Positions 26,780 through 33,779 of a stretch of DNA of 64,000 bases are shown one piece after another. Made by a program: the position numbers and the translations under genes. How positions within the stretch are numbered: position 1 is the stretch's first letter; every line of letters starts with the position of its first letter. Source of the DNA: Rahnella aquatilis CIP 78.65 = ATCC 33071 (lineage in GTDB: Bacteria; Pseudomonadota; Gammaproteobacteria; Enterobacterales; Enterobacteriaceae). Under the pieces are notes generated by a model, which had not been told where the DNA came from, did not search any database, and worked only from the letters and a program-made list of their open reading frames with translations. Where the stretch lies: positions 186,001-250,000 of the forward strand of contig NC_016818.1 of the NCBI RefSeq assembly GCF_000241955.1. The letters are read 5' to 3'.

Positions 26780-27050
26780 ATGTCAAATCCAGCATATTTA
26801 TGGTTAACTGATGAAAATGGATCACCCGTTTAAGATGTACCAGATTTTAGATGCAGGCATCGAATTCGAGTATTTTAATATAATTCTGGAAAATGTAAAA
26901 ATAACTTCTATTACGCCGAACCTATATCAAGGCGGTCAGACGGGAACGCATTTTGAAACAATCCAAATGCGCTATGAAGTTATTACGTGGAAGTGTTGCG
27001 AGGGCAATATTATCTTTAAAGATTCGTGGAATAACCGCTGGGTTGCATAA
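26780..27050 (+). pseudogene. hcp: hcp (type VI secretion tube protein), internally deleted and frameshifted
   Basis: From ATG 26780 (AAGGATG upstream) the frame reads MSNPAYLWLTDENGSPV, the standard Hcp N-terminus, then stops at TAA. In the +1 frame from about 26840, YQILDAGIEFEYFNIILENVKI continues to ITWKCCEGNIIFKDSWNNR, the Hcp C-terminus. Roughly 75-80 central residues of the usual ~160 are missing. No other type VI structural gene is in the window. The remnant cannot build a tube ring. Confidence 0.82.
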
Positions 27051-27319
27051 GCAGGCTAGCGGCTTGTCGCGTTTATCTGTCCAGATGTTCTAATGCCGCC
27101 TGTGGGCGTACGGGATAATCATAGCGGTTTGTGAGGTTGGGCAGTCTACGCGTAAAACCCAATAATACGAACACGGCAATTTCTCATTGAAAAGCGCGAA
27201 GAAATAACACAGTCTGCGGCCTGCACCGGGCCATCCGGCATGTCTCTTTCTCTGTCACAAGGTCACCTGATGTTTATGCATAATTGTCACCGTGCTATTT
27301 ATCTTTATAAATCAACAAA

Positions 27320-28570
27320 ATGAAAAGAACTACGGGACGGTTTTCGGGCTTAAGCATCATGCTTCCACTGCTTCTGACATCGTGCGGTACACTTTCCGAA
27401 ATGCAGGTGGAGGAAAATCCTCACGAAGTGAAGCAGTTTGCCTGTAGCCAAAATCCTGACGACATGGTGGATAGCGTCGCGCAGCGATATCTGCACAAAG
27501 AAAAATCCAGCGGCATGGCGGTCGGGATTATCAGAAATAACGGCCCGGCCAGAACCTGGGGTTATGGCTATACCAATGCGGTGAACGGCTACAAGATTGA
27601 TGGCGAAACGTTGTTTGCGCTCGGTTCGGTCAGTAAAGGTGTGACGGGGGAAGTAGTGGCGGGGCTGGTCGATAAAGGTCAACTAAAGTGGGATGACAAA
27701 CTGACAGATTTACTACCAAAAAATATCCCGCTGAGCGAAGACGCCAAAAATATCACCCTGCTGCAACTGGCGACGCACACCTCCGGATTGCCCCGACAAA
27801 ACATGACCAAAAATATGCTGGAAAGTTTTCTCAGGTATTTATATACCGGCGACAACTTCTATCATGAACTGGACAGCGATGCTGTGGTCGGTGACCTGTC
27901 GTCCTTTAAAAGGCCCTTATTACATGTGCCGCAATATTCTAATTTAGGGTATGCACTGCTCGGTTATATTCTGAAATTAAAAACCGGTGAAGATATCCAG
28001 CAATTATCTTATGCCTTTATCTTTGATTCCTTAAAAATGGGTAACACCAGTTTTCATGCCAGCCAGTTAAAAGCCTATCCGTATCGTGCGATTGGTCATG
28101 CGGGGGATCAACCTAAACTTATCCGCCGTGGCGAGGTCGTCCCCGACTGGCATTTCTCGAACAATATGGTGGCGGCGGCCAGCCTTTACAGCAATGCCGA
28201 CGATTTGCTGAAATATCTGCGGGCACATATTGATGATTCGCAGCCTGGCGATCTCAATGCCGCCATTCAGGTGACGGAAAAAATCTATTTCCAGCGAAAA
28301 ATAGAAGCAGCGAATATCGCCTGGGTCACGGATTATAAAGATGATCAGGTTATTACTTATCAGGTCGGCTATATCGGCGGCTATTCCAGTTATATTGGCT
28401 TCGATAAAAAGCATAAAAATGCGGTAGTGGTTTTACAGAATTCCTTCAACTGGAGCAATTACATGGGTCATGATTTACTGCTGAAAATGGCCATGGCGGA
28501 TGATTATAAGGGAACCTGCGGGAAAGAGACGCTTTTCTTCTCCCCCGTTAAATGGGGAGAAGCCCGGTGA
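27320..28570 (+). CDS. Class C beta-lactamase-family lipoprotein (serine hydrolase)
   Basis: A 416-residue secreted protein. The lipobox LTSC places a lipidated Cys22. The catalytic SxxK is S103-V-S-K106 and the YxN motif is Y206-S-N208, as in AmpC and penicillin-binding esterases. The third KTG-like motif is not obvious; GYIGGYSSYIG near residue 350 occupies that place. It may be a D-Ala peptidase or esterase rather than a true beta-lactamase. No ampR is adjacent. No good ribosome site precedes ATG 27320. Confidence 0.82.
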   Translation: MKRTTGRFSGLSIMLPLLLTSCGTLSEMQVEENPHEVKQFACSQNPDDMVDSVAQRYLHKEKSSGMAVGIIRNNGPARTWGYGYTNAVNGYKIDGETLFALGSVSKGVTGEVVAGLVDKGQLKWDDKLTDLLPKNIPLSEDAKNITLLQLATHTSGLPRQNMTKNMLESFLRYLYTGDNFYHELDSDAVVGDLSSFKRPLLHVPQYSNLGYALLGYILKLKTGEDIQQLSYAFIFDSLKMGNTSFHASQLKAYPYRAIGHAGDQPKLIRRGEVVPDWHFSNNMVAAASLYSNADDLLKYLRAHIDDSQPGDLNAAIQVTEKIYFQRKIEAANIAWVTDYKDDQVITYQVGYIGGYSSYIGFDKKHKNAVVVLQNSFNWSNYMGHDLLLKMAMADDYKGTCGKETLFFSPVKWGEAR

Positions 28571-28571
28571 T

Positions 28572-30278
28572 CTATTCTGCCTGATGCACGGCAATATACC
28601 GCTCAAACTTCGCCGGTTTTAGCTGGCTGAGATCCACCAGCACCAGTCCGTCGATGCAGTGATTGAAGTCCGGGTCGCTGCCGAAATCAATAAACTGCAC
28701 GCCGCCGGTTTCGCAAAGCTCGGAATATTGTTTATACAGCGCCGGAATGCTGCACCCCAGATTCGCCAGCAGGCGTTTCAGGCGCTGCAAATCTTCCTGA
28801 TAATCATCGCCGCAAAACTGGGCCAACACGTCGGGCAGCGAAGCCGGATACGGGCGTCGTGACGTCGCCAGCGGTAATGCCGGGGAGAAATACAGGCGGT
28901 AGAACGCCACCAGCAAATCACGGGCGGGCAGCGGCATTCCGCCGGAAATCGATACCGGTCCGAACAGATAGCGTGTCTGCGGATATTTCGCCAGATACGC
29001 GCCGATACCGAGCCACAGATAATCCAGCCCGCGTTTGCCCCAGTAGGCGGGCTGAATAAAGCTGCGCCCGAGTTCGATGCCCTGCGCCAGAATCGGGTCC
29101 ATCTGATGGCCGTATTGAAACAGGCTCTGGCTGTAGATCCCGTTCAGCCCTTTGCTGGCGACTTGTTCTGCGGTCGGGATGAACCGGTAAGCGCCGACGA
29201 TTTCCAGCGCCTGCGGATCCCATAAAACCAGGTGATAATAATCGTCATCGTAGCCGTCGAGATCACGGCGGCGTCCGCTGCCTTCGCCCACGGCGCGGAA
29301 GGCGATTTCGCGCAAACGCCCCAGCTCGCGCAAAATTGGTACAGTGTCTTCGCCGTGGCGGCGGTACAGGTAAATCATTTTGCCATCCGGCGTTTTGCCC
29401 AACACTTCGCTGGCCTCCAGCGCGTGCTTCAGTACCGCACGGTTTTCCGCCCGGGCAATGGACGTTTCGGTATGAAACAGTCCCGGCTTGCCCGCGCCGA
29501 GGCGGTAAAGATGTTTACGAAAACGCGCCGCCAGATCGCCCGCCTGCATTTGTCCGTCGTGCCAGCTGGTATACGGAATGCGCGCACCGATTTTAAGCGT
29601 CAGGCTGTTGCCGCGCTGGCCGAACATTTCATGTACCAGTAAAAGCGTACTGAGCGGGCGGTAAATCATGGAACTGAGATAAAACAGCACGCTGTTGCTG
29701 CCGCTGATATGCACCGGCACCACCGGCGCACGGGCTTTGGCGGCGAGACGGATAAAACCGGTGTGCCATTTTCCGTCGCGCACGCCTTTTGAACTCATGC
29801 GCGAGACTTCGCCCGCCGGAAACACAATCAGCACGCCCTGATTTTCCAGATGTTCCTGCATCTGGGTGACCTGATTACGCCGCGTGCGGTTGCCCATATT
29901 ATCCACCGGGATCATCAGGCTGCCGAGCGAGGACACCAGCGACAGCAACTGATTCGCCACCACTTTGACATCCGGACGCACCGATGCCACCGCATGCAAT
30001 ATCGCCAGCCCGTCCAGTGTGCCAATCGGATGATTCGCCACGATAACCACCGGGCCGTAGCTCGGGATCTGCTCCCGGTCGCGCTCGGTCAGTTCACAGC
30101 GGATATTAAAATGCTCAAGCACCTGCTCGGCCATATCAATGCCTTTCAGGTGCGGATACTGATCGGCAAAACGATGAAATTCTTTTTCGCGGAACAGGAT
30201 TTTTAACAGACGGCGTTGCCAGGAAGGGGTTTTCTGCTGCGGGTCGAGATCCTGAAACAGGGTATCCATGCTGAACAT
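28572..30278 (-). CDS. olsF: Bifunctional ornithine lipid synthase OlsF
   Basis: A 568-residue two-domain acyltransferase. The N-terminal half is a PlsC-type O-acyltransferase with the NHPIGTLDG motif (His83, Asp89) and FPAGEVSR. The C-terminal half is a GNAT-like N-acyltransferase (REIAFRAVGEGSGRRRDLDGYDDDYYHL, ELGRSFIQPAYWGKRGLDYLW). This fusion matches OlsF, first described in Serratia, which makes phosphorus-free ornithine lipids. ATG 30278 follows GGAGG at 7 bases; the reading to 30323 is rejected. It could be a hemolysin-labelled homologue. Confidence 0.82.
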   Translation of the reverse strand: MFSMDTLFQDLDPQQKTPSWQRRLLKILFREKEFHRFADQYPHLKGIDMAEQVLEHFNIRCELTERDREQIPSYGPVVIVANHPIGTLDGLAILHAVASVRPDVKVVANQLLSLVSSLGSLMIPVDNMGNRTRRNQVTQMQEHLENQGVLIVFPAGEVSRMSSKGVRDGKWHTGFIRLAAKARAPVVPVHISGSNSVLFYLSSMIYRPLSTLLLVHEMFGQRGNSLTLKIGARIPYTSWHDGQMQAGDLAARFRKHLYRLGAGKPGLFHTETSIARAENRAVLKHALEASEVLGKTPDGKMIYLYRRHGEDTVPILRELGRLREIAFRAVGEGSGRRRDLDGYDDDYYHLVLWDPQALEIVGAYRFIPTAEQVASKGLNGIYSQSLFQYGHQMDPILAQGIELGRSFIQPAYWGKRGLDYLWLGIGAYLAKYPQTRYLFGPVSISGGMPLPARDLLVAFYRLYFSPALPLATSRRPYPASLPDVLAQFCGDDYQEDLQRLKRLLANLGCSIPALYKQYSELCETGGVQFIDFGSDPDFNHCIDGLVLVDLSQLKPAKFERYIAVHQAE

Positions 30279-30476
30279 AGGATGTCCTCCGGTTGAAGTC
30301 TCACGACCATAATCAGCGCGCATGACAGTGATGTGTCACTTTAATGGCAGTACGGGGAAGACTGAGTAAAACAGCGGTTCAATTTGTTGCGAAAGGAAGC
30401 CATTACTAATAAAGTCAAAGACTCATTTACGGCTTCGTAACACGCCTGAACCTTCTTTCGTGAGACGCTGATTTCC

Positions 30477-31703
30477 ATGCCTGAACCTGCTGCGCCCGAT
30501 CTGGCCTCTGCCAGTCCCTCAAAGACCACGCTGCGTATTCTCTCCATTCTGGTGTTCAATTTTGCCAACTATCTGACCATCGGCCTGCCGCTGGCGATCC
30601 TGCCGGGTTATGTCCATGAGCATCTTGGCTACAGCGCTTTCTGGGCGGGACTGGTGATCAGCCTGCAATATTTCGCGACGCTGATGAGCCGGCCCTATGC
30701 CGGGCGCTATGCGGATAAAGTCGGACCAAAAAAGGTCGTGATGTTCGGGTTGAGCGGCTGTCTGCTCAGCGGCGTATTTTATCTGCTGGCGCTGGGATTT
30801 GACGCCGCACCGGCGCTCAGCCTGGCATGGTTATGTCTCGGGCGCGTGATGCTCGGTGTCGGGCAAAGTTTTGCCGGAACCGGGTCGACGCTGTGGGGCA
30901 TCAGTGTGGTCGGTTCCCTGCATATCGGCAAAGTGATTTCATGGAGCGGGGTCGTGACGTACGGCGCGATGGCGATTGGCGCGCCGCTCGGCGTACTGAT
31001 TTTCAGTGTTGGCGGCCTGACATTGCTGTCGGTGTGCATCATTCTGGTGGCGCTGACGTCGCTCCTCACCGCGTGGCGCAAGCCGCCGGTGGTCACAAAA
31101 TCCCCGGCGCAAATCCCGTTCCGCCAGGTGCTGGGGAAAATATTGCCTTACGGCATGATGCTGGCGCTGGCCTCCACCGGGTTTGGTGTGATTGCCACCT
31201 TCATCACGCTGTTTTACGCCGCGAAAGGCTGGTCGGGCGCGGCATTTTCCCTGACATTTTTCAGCCTGGCGTTTGTCGGCATGCGGCTGTTATTACCTGA
31301 CAGCATCAGCCGTTTTGGCGGTTTGCGCGTGGCGCTGGCGTGTTTTGTGGTGGAAATTGCCGGGCTGATTATGGTGTTTTTCGCCCCGGCGGCGTGGGCC
31401 GCGATGGCCGGTGCTTTCATTACCGGCGTGGGCTTCTCGCTGGTCTATCCGGCGCTGGGCGTGGTGGCGGTGAAAAAATTACCGCAGGAAAATCAGGGCA
31501 GTGCGCTGGCAACCTATTCGGCGTTTCTCGATTTATCGCTGGGAATTACCGGCCCGCTGGCCGGTGTGCTGATGGCGCAGGCCGGAATTGATGCGATATA
31601 TCTGGGTTCGGCACTGCTGGTGCTGATAGCGATGGCGCTGGTCGTCCGGTTGCTGTTACGTCAGCCTTCGTCTGAAACCAGCGCCTCTGTCAGTGCCGAT
31701 TAA
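30477..31703 (+). CDS. yhhS: MFS transporter YhhS
   Basis: A 408-residue 12-helix MFS protein closely matching E. coli YhhS: MPEPxAxP start, FNFANYLTIGLPLAILPGYV, LGRVMLGVGQSFAGTGSTLWG and PALGVVAVKKLPQENQGSALATY. It belongs to the arabinose-efflux-like YfcJ/YhhS group; the natural substrate is unproven. Its stop codon overlaps the stop of the convergent yhhY by two bases. Confidence 0.92.
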   Translation: MPEPAAPDLASASPSKTTLRILSILVFNFANYLTIGLPLAILPGYVHEHLGYSAFWAGLVISLQYFATLMSRPYAGRYADKVGPKKVVMFGLSGCLLSGVFYLLALGFDAAPALSLAWLCLGRVMLGVGQSFAGTGSTLWGISVVGSLHIGKVISWSGVVTYGAMAIGAPLGVLIFSVGGLTLLSVCIILVALTSLLTAWRKPPVVTKSPAQIPFRQVLGKILPYGMMLALASTGFGVIATFITLFYAAKGWSGAAFSLTFFSLAFVGMRLLLPDSISRFGGLRVALACFVVEIAGLIMVFFAPAAWAAMAGAFITGVGFSLVYPALGVVAVKKLPQENQGSALATYSAFLDLSLGITGPLAGVLMAQAGIDAIYLGSALLVLIAMALVVRLLLRQPSSETSASVSAD

Positions 31704-32209
31704 ACCGGTTGCCGGACGCCACGTATGCGACCCATATGCAACGTATCCACCAGCTCGCCGTCACGCATTGCGTAGCTCGGGCTGAGGCCTTCAACGCTGA
31801 AACCGAACTTTTTGTACAGCCCGATTGCAGCATCATTATCGGCATAAACCGTCAGCTCGACGCGGATCACCTGCAGCCATTTGTCACATAACTCCAGGGC
31901 GGCGGCCATCAGCTTGCTGCCGACACCTCTTCCCTGAAATTGCGTAGCCACCCCAATGCCGAAAGTGGCCACATGGCGGCGTCGCCACGGCTGTTCAACC
32001 ATCAGGGTGAGATTGCCCACCAGTTTGCCGTCGATACAGGCTACCAGCGCGAACCGGCCCGGCGAGGCGTTCGCAAGCCTGTCTTCCCATAGCGTGGCAG
32101 GTGGATAAGGGAGTTGTAGCGTGTCGCTGTAAACAGGAACCTGAGCGTATAGGTGTTGAAGCGCCTCTGCATCTGCGGCTTCAGCGTGACGAATGACTAT
32201 TTCGCTCAT
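31700..32209 (-). CDS. yhhY: GNAT N-acetyltransferase YhhY (AaaT)
   Basis: A 169-residue acetyltransferase. Its N-terminus MSEIVIRHAE and the blocks VACIDGKLVGNLTL, QFQGRGVGSKLM (acetyl-CoA loop) and RVELTVYADNDAAIGLYKKFGF match E. coli YhhY/AaaT, which acetylates some amino acids. ATG 32209 follows AAGAGGAG. An upstream extension to 32398 would run through the ryhB promoter and is rejected. ryhB is divergent, as in E. coli. Confidence 0.92.
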   Translation of the reverse strand: MSEIVIRHAEAADAEALQHLYAQVPVYSDTLQLPYPPATLWEDRLANASPGRFALVACIDGKLVGNLTLMVEQPWRRRHVATFGIGVATQFQGRGVGSKLMAAALELCDKWLQVIRVELTVYADNDAAIGLYKKFGFSVEGLSPSYAMRDGELVDTLHMGRIRGVRQPV

Positions 32210-32305
32210 GGCGACACTCCTCTTATTGTGGTTACCGTTTGAATATCCACCAGATTTATCAGGATTAAGAAAAGTGTCAATCGAATGTTGGTTGAAAAAT
32301 AATGC

Positions 32306-32339
32306 TTTACAAGTGCGAATGATAATGATTATTATTGCC
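32306..32339 (+). promoter_or_regulatory. ryhB promoter with Fur box
   Basis: GATAATGATTATTATTGCC (32321-32339) matches 15 of 19 positions of the Fur consensus. It overlaps a TATTAT -10 (32330-32335), with TTTACA (32306-32311) as -35. Iron-loaded Fur should repress ryhB here. Confidence 0.82.
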
Positions 32340-32341
32340 AT

Positions 32342-32453
32342 GCGTTCCGGGGATGGCCTCACACCAAGGTCAAACGGGTCCCCATGAATGCACGACATTG
32401 CTCACATTGCTTCCAGTATTACTTAGCCAGCCTTATGCGCTGGCTTTTTTTTT
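32342..32453 (+). ncRNA. ryhB: RyhB small RNA
   Basis: The core from 32391 to 32431 (CACGACATTGCTCACATTGC, then TTCCAGTATTACTTAGCCAG) is the conserved RyhB seed and Hfq-binding part of E. coli. It ends in the stem AGCCAGC/GCTGGCT at 32425-32445 and a nine-T run. The 5' end is inferred from the -10 box. The upstream half (GGGGATGG and GTCCCC arms) differs from E. coli. RyhB silences iron-using proteins during iron starvation. Its place next to yhhY is conserved. Confidence 0.92.
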
Positions 32454-32563
32454 CTTCATATTTTGAAAAACGTCCTTTATCTCTTTGCATGAGTCGTTCA
32501 GTTTACTGAATCATTTTGTGTGTAACGGCACCCAGAATTAGAATCAAATAAGGACTTAATATC

Positions 32564-32623
32564 ATAGCGGAGGTTATTGAGGGGACAAGCCGGGGGCTAA
32601 TCTCACTCAATAACCTCCGCTAT
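32564..32623. other. 18-bp perfect inverted repeat with T-rich end, upstream of amidase gene
   Basis: ATAGCGGAGGTTATTGAG at 32564-32581 is the exact reverse complement of 32606-32623, with a 24-base loop, followed by TTTTTTATT. It has terminator form but sits in the 5' region of the downstream gene, 39 bases before its start, and ryhB already has its own terminator. It may be an attenuator. Confidence 0.65.
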
Positions 32624-32662
32624 TTTTTATTAATTTCAGATGGAAAAAGGAAAGTAAATTAT

Positions 32663-33031
32663 ATGGCATGGAACAGAGAAACAGCCGTTTCTTACGCGAG
32701 AACGCATGCGGGAGCATCTTCGCAGAGTCGTTGTGCGGAGTATACGCGAAGAGCTATAGAAGCAGGGGGCGTGGATATAGGTAATACCCGTCATGCAAAA
32801 GATTATGGGGGGAATTTAGAACGTGCGGGATTTAGGGCGGTTCCGCCAGGCTCAACATTAATTGCGGGGGATGTTGCAGTTATTCAGCCGCATCCTGGCG
32901 GTAATCAGTCGGGGCACATGACGATTTTTGACGGGACAACATGGTTTTCTGATTTCAGGCAGCGGAGCATGTACCCTGGCCCCGGTTATCGGGCGGCACA
33001 ACCATCATACAAAATCTACCGGAAAGACTGA
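32663..33031 (+). CDS. BPSL0067-family putative peptidoglycan amidase (effector-like)
   Basis: A 122-residue protein of the NlpC/P60-CHAP style. Catalytic Cys24 lies in SQSRCAEYTRRAIEAGG and His85 in QSGHMTIFDG, with the conserved GDVAVIQPHPG and SDFRQRSMYPGPGYR blocks of the BPSL0067 group. No signal peptide is present, as expected for a contact-delivered effector. It would cut peptide bonds in peptidoglycan. It overlaps its downstream lipoprotein partner by one base (TGATG). Effector status is inference. Confidence 0.72.
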   Translation: MAWNRETAVSYARTHAGASSQSRCAEYTRRAIEAGGVDIGNTRHAKDYGGNLERAGFRAVPPGSTLIAGDVAVIQPHPGGNQSGHMTIFDGTTWFSDFRQRSMYPGPGYRAAQPSYKIYRKD

Positions 33032-33516
33032 TGCGGATATTCATTATTCTTGCCGTTAGCTTACTGGCTGCATGCAGCGCAAATACAAATCAGCAGGCAG
33101 GGCAGCAAGTAAAAGAGTTTTACGGCTTCTACCTCACCACCTTTGCGGGTGATACACCTCCACCCAAATATGATTCAGCTGTGATGAAAAAATATATTGC
33201 AGGGGAAACCCTTAAGCAGCTGGGGATGATTTATAAAATCCCTGAACAAGAACTTCTTGGGTCAGATTATTTCACTTATACGCAGGATTATGATGCGGCG
33301 TGGATCCCAGCATTAAAAGTTGGCGAAGCACACGATCTGATGGGTGGGAAAGTGATTAATGTGTGGTTAGGCGGAGCGCCGGAAGAGGAGTTATTGCTTT
33401 TAGAAGTTTTCGTGCGTAAAGAGGCGGGAACCTGGAAGATATATCGGGTACGTGATGTGACGAATAACTATGAAGCACCAATATTTAGCGCTGGACGTAT
33501 CCAGTACGGATGGTGA
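33031..33516 (+). CDS. Lipoprotein (DUF3828-like), probable immunity partner
   Basis: A 161-residue lipoprotein: MRIFIILAVSLLAACS has a lipobox with Cys15. The mature part (QQVKEFYGFYLTTF, DYFTYTQDYD, WKIYRVRDVTNNY) resembles the YbjP/DUF3828 fold. The start overlaps the stop of the amidase-like gene, so the two are coupled. A periplasm-facing lipoprotein directly after a cell-wall amidase fits an immunity protein. Direct proof is absent. Confidence 0.68.
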   Translation: MRIFIILAVSLLAACSANTNQQAGQQVKEFYGFYLTTFAGDTPPPKYDSAVMKKYIAGETLKQLGMIYKIPEQELLGSDYFTYTQDYDAAWIPALKVGEAHDLMGGKVINVWLGGAPEEELLLLEVFVRKEAGTWKIYRVRDVTNNYEAPIFSAGRIQYGW

Positions 33517-33520
33517 AATA

Positions 33521-33548
33521 AAAAACCCGCGCTTAAAAGCGGGTTTTT
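33521..33548 (+). terminator. Terminator of the amidase/lipoprotein pair
   Basis: AAAAACCCGC and GCGGGTTTTT enclose GCTTAAAA. Located 4 bases after the lipoprotein stop. Confidence 0.85.
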
Positions 33549-33779
33549 TATAGAGCATAATCTTTATTGGCAATGATTACGGCAGGATTTTCGGAACTGA
33601 GGCCGCGTCTTTGCTGAGGTTAAAAACCCGTCCAAAACGCGTTGAAATGCAGCTTAAGGCATATCAGCATGCGTTCTTATTTCCCCACTTTGGACGCGGG
33701 CAACAACATTCGATACCTTCCAGATAATAGCAGCCAGATAAACTACGTAACTTTGATGCCTCACGAACGGGTTTTCCTC

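Noticed and set aside
31700..32398. yhhY read from an upstream start, 232 residues
   Set aside because: The added N-terminus runs through the ryhB promoter and Fur box. ATG 32209 has a strong ribosome site and matches the known protein.
32384..32509. A 41-codon ORF starting MNARHCSHC
   Set aside because: It lies over the ryhB core and terminator. The nucleotide sequence is conserved as an sRNA, and no ribosome site precedes the ATG.
32564..32623. Integron attC-like site
   Set aside because: The palindrome is perfect and lacks the RYYYAAC/GTTRRRY boxes and the bulged asymmetry of attC sites. No integrase is in the window.
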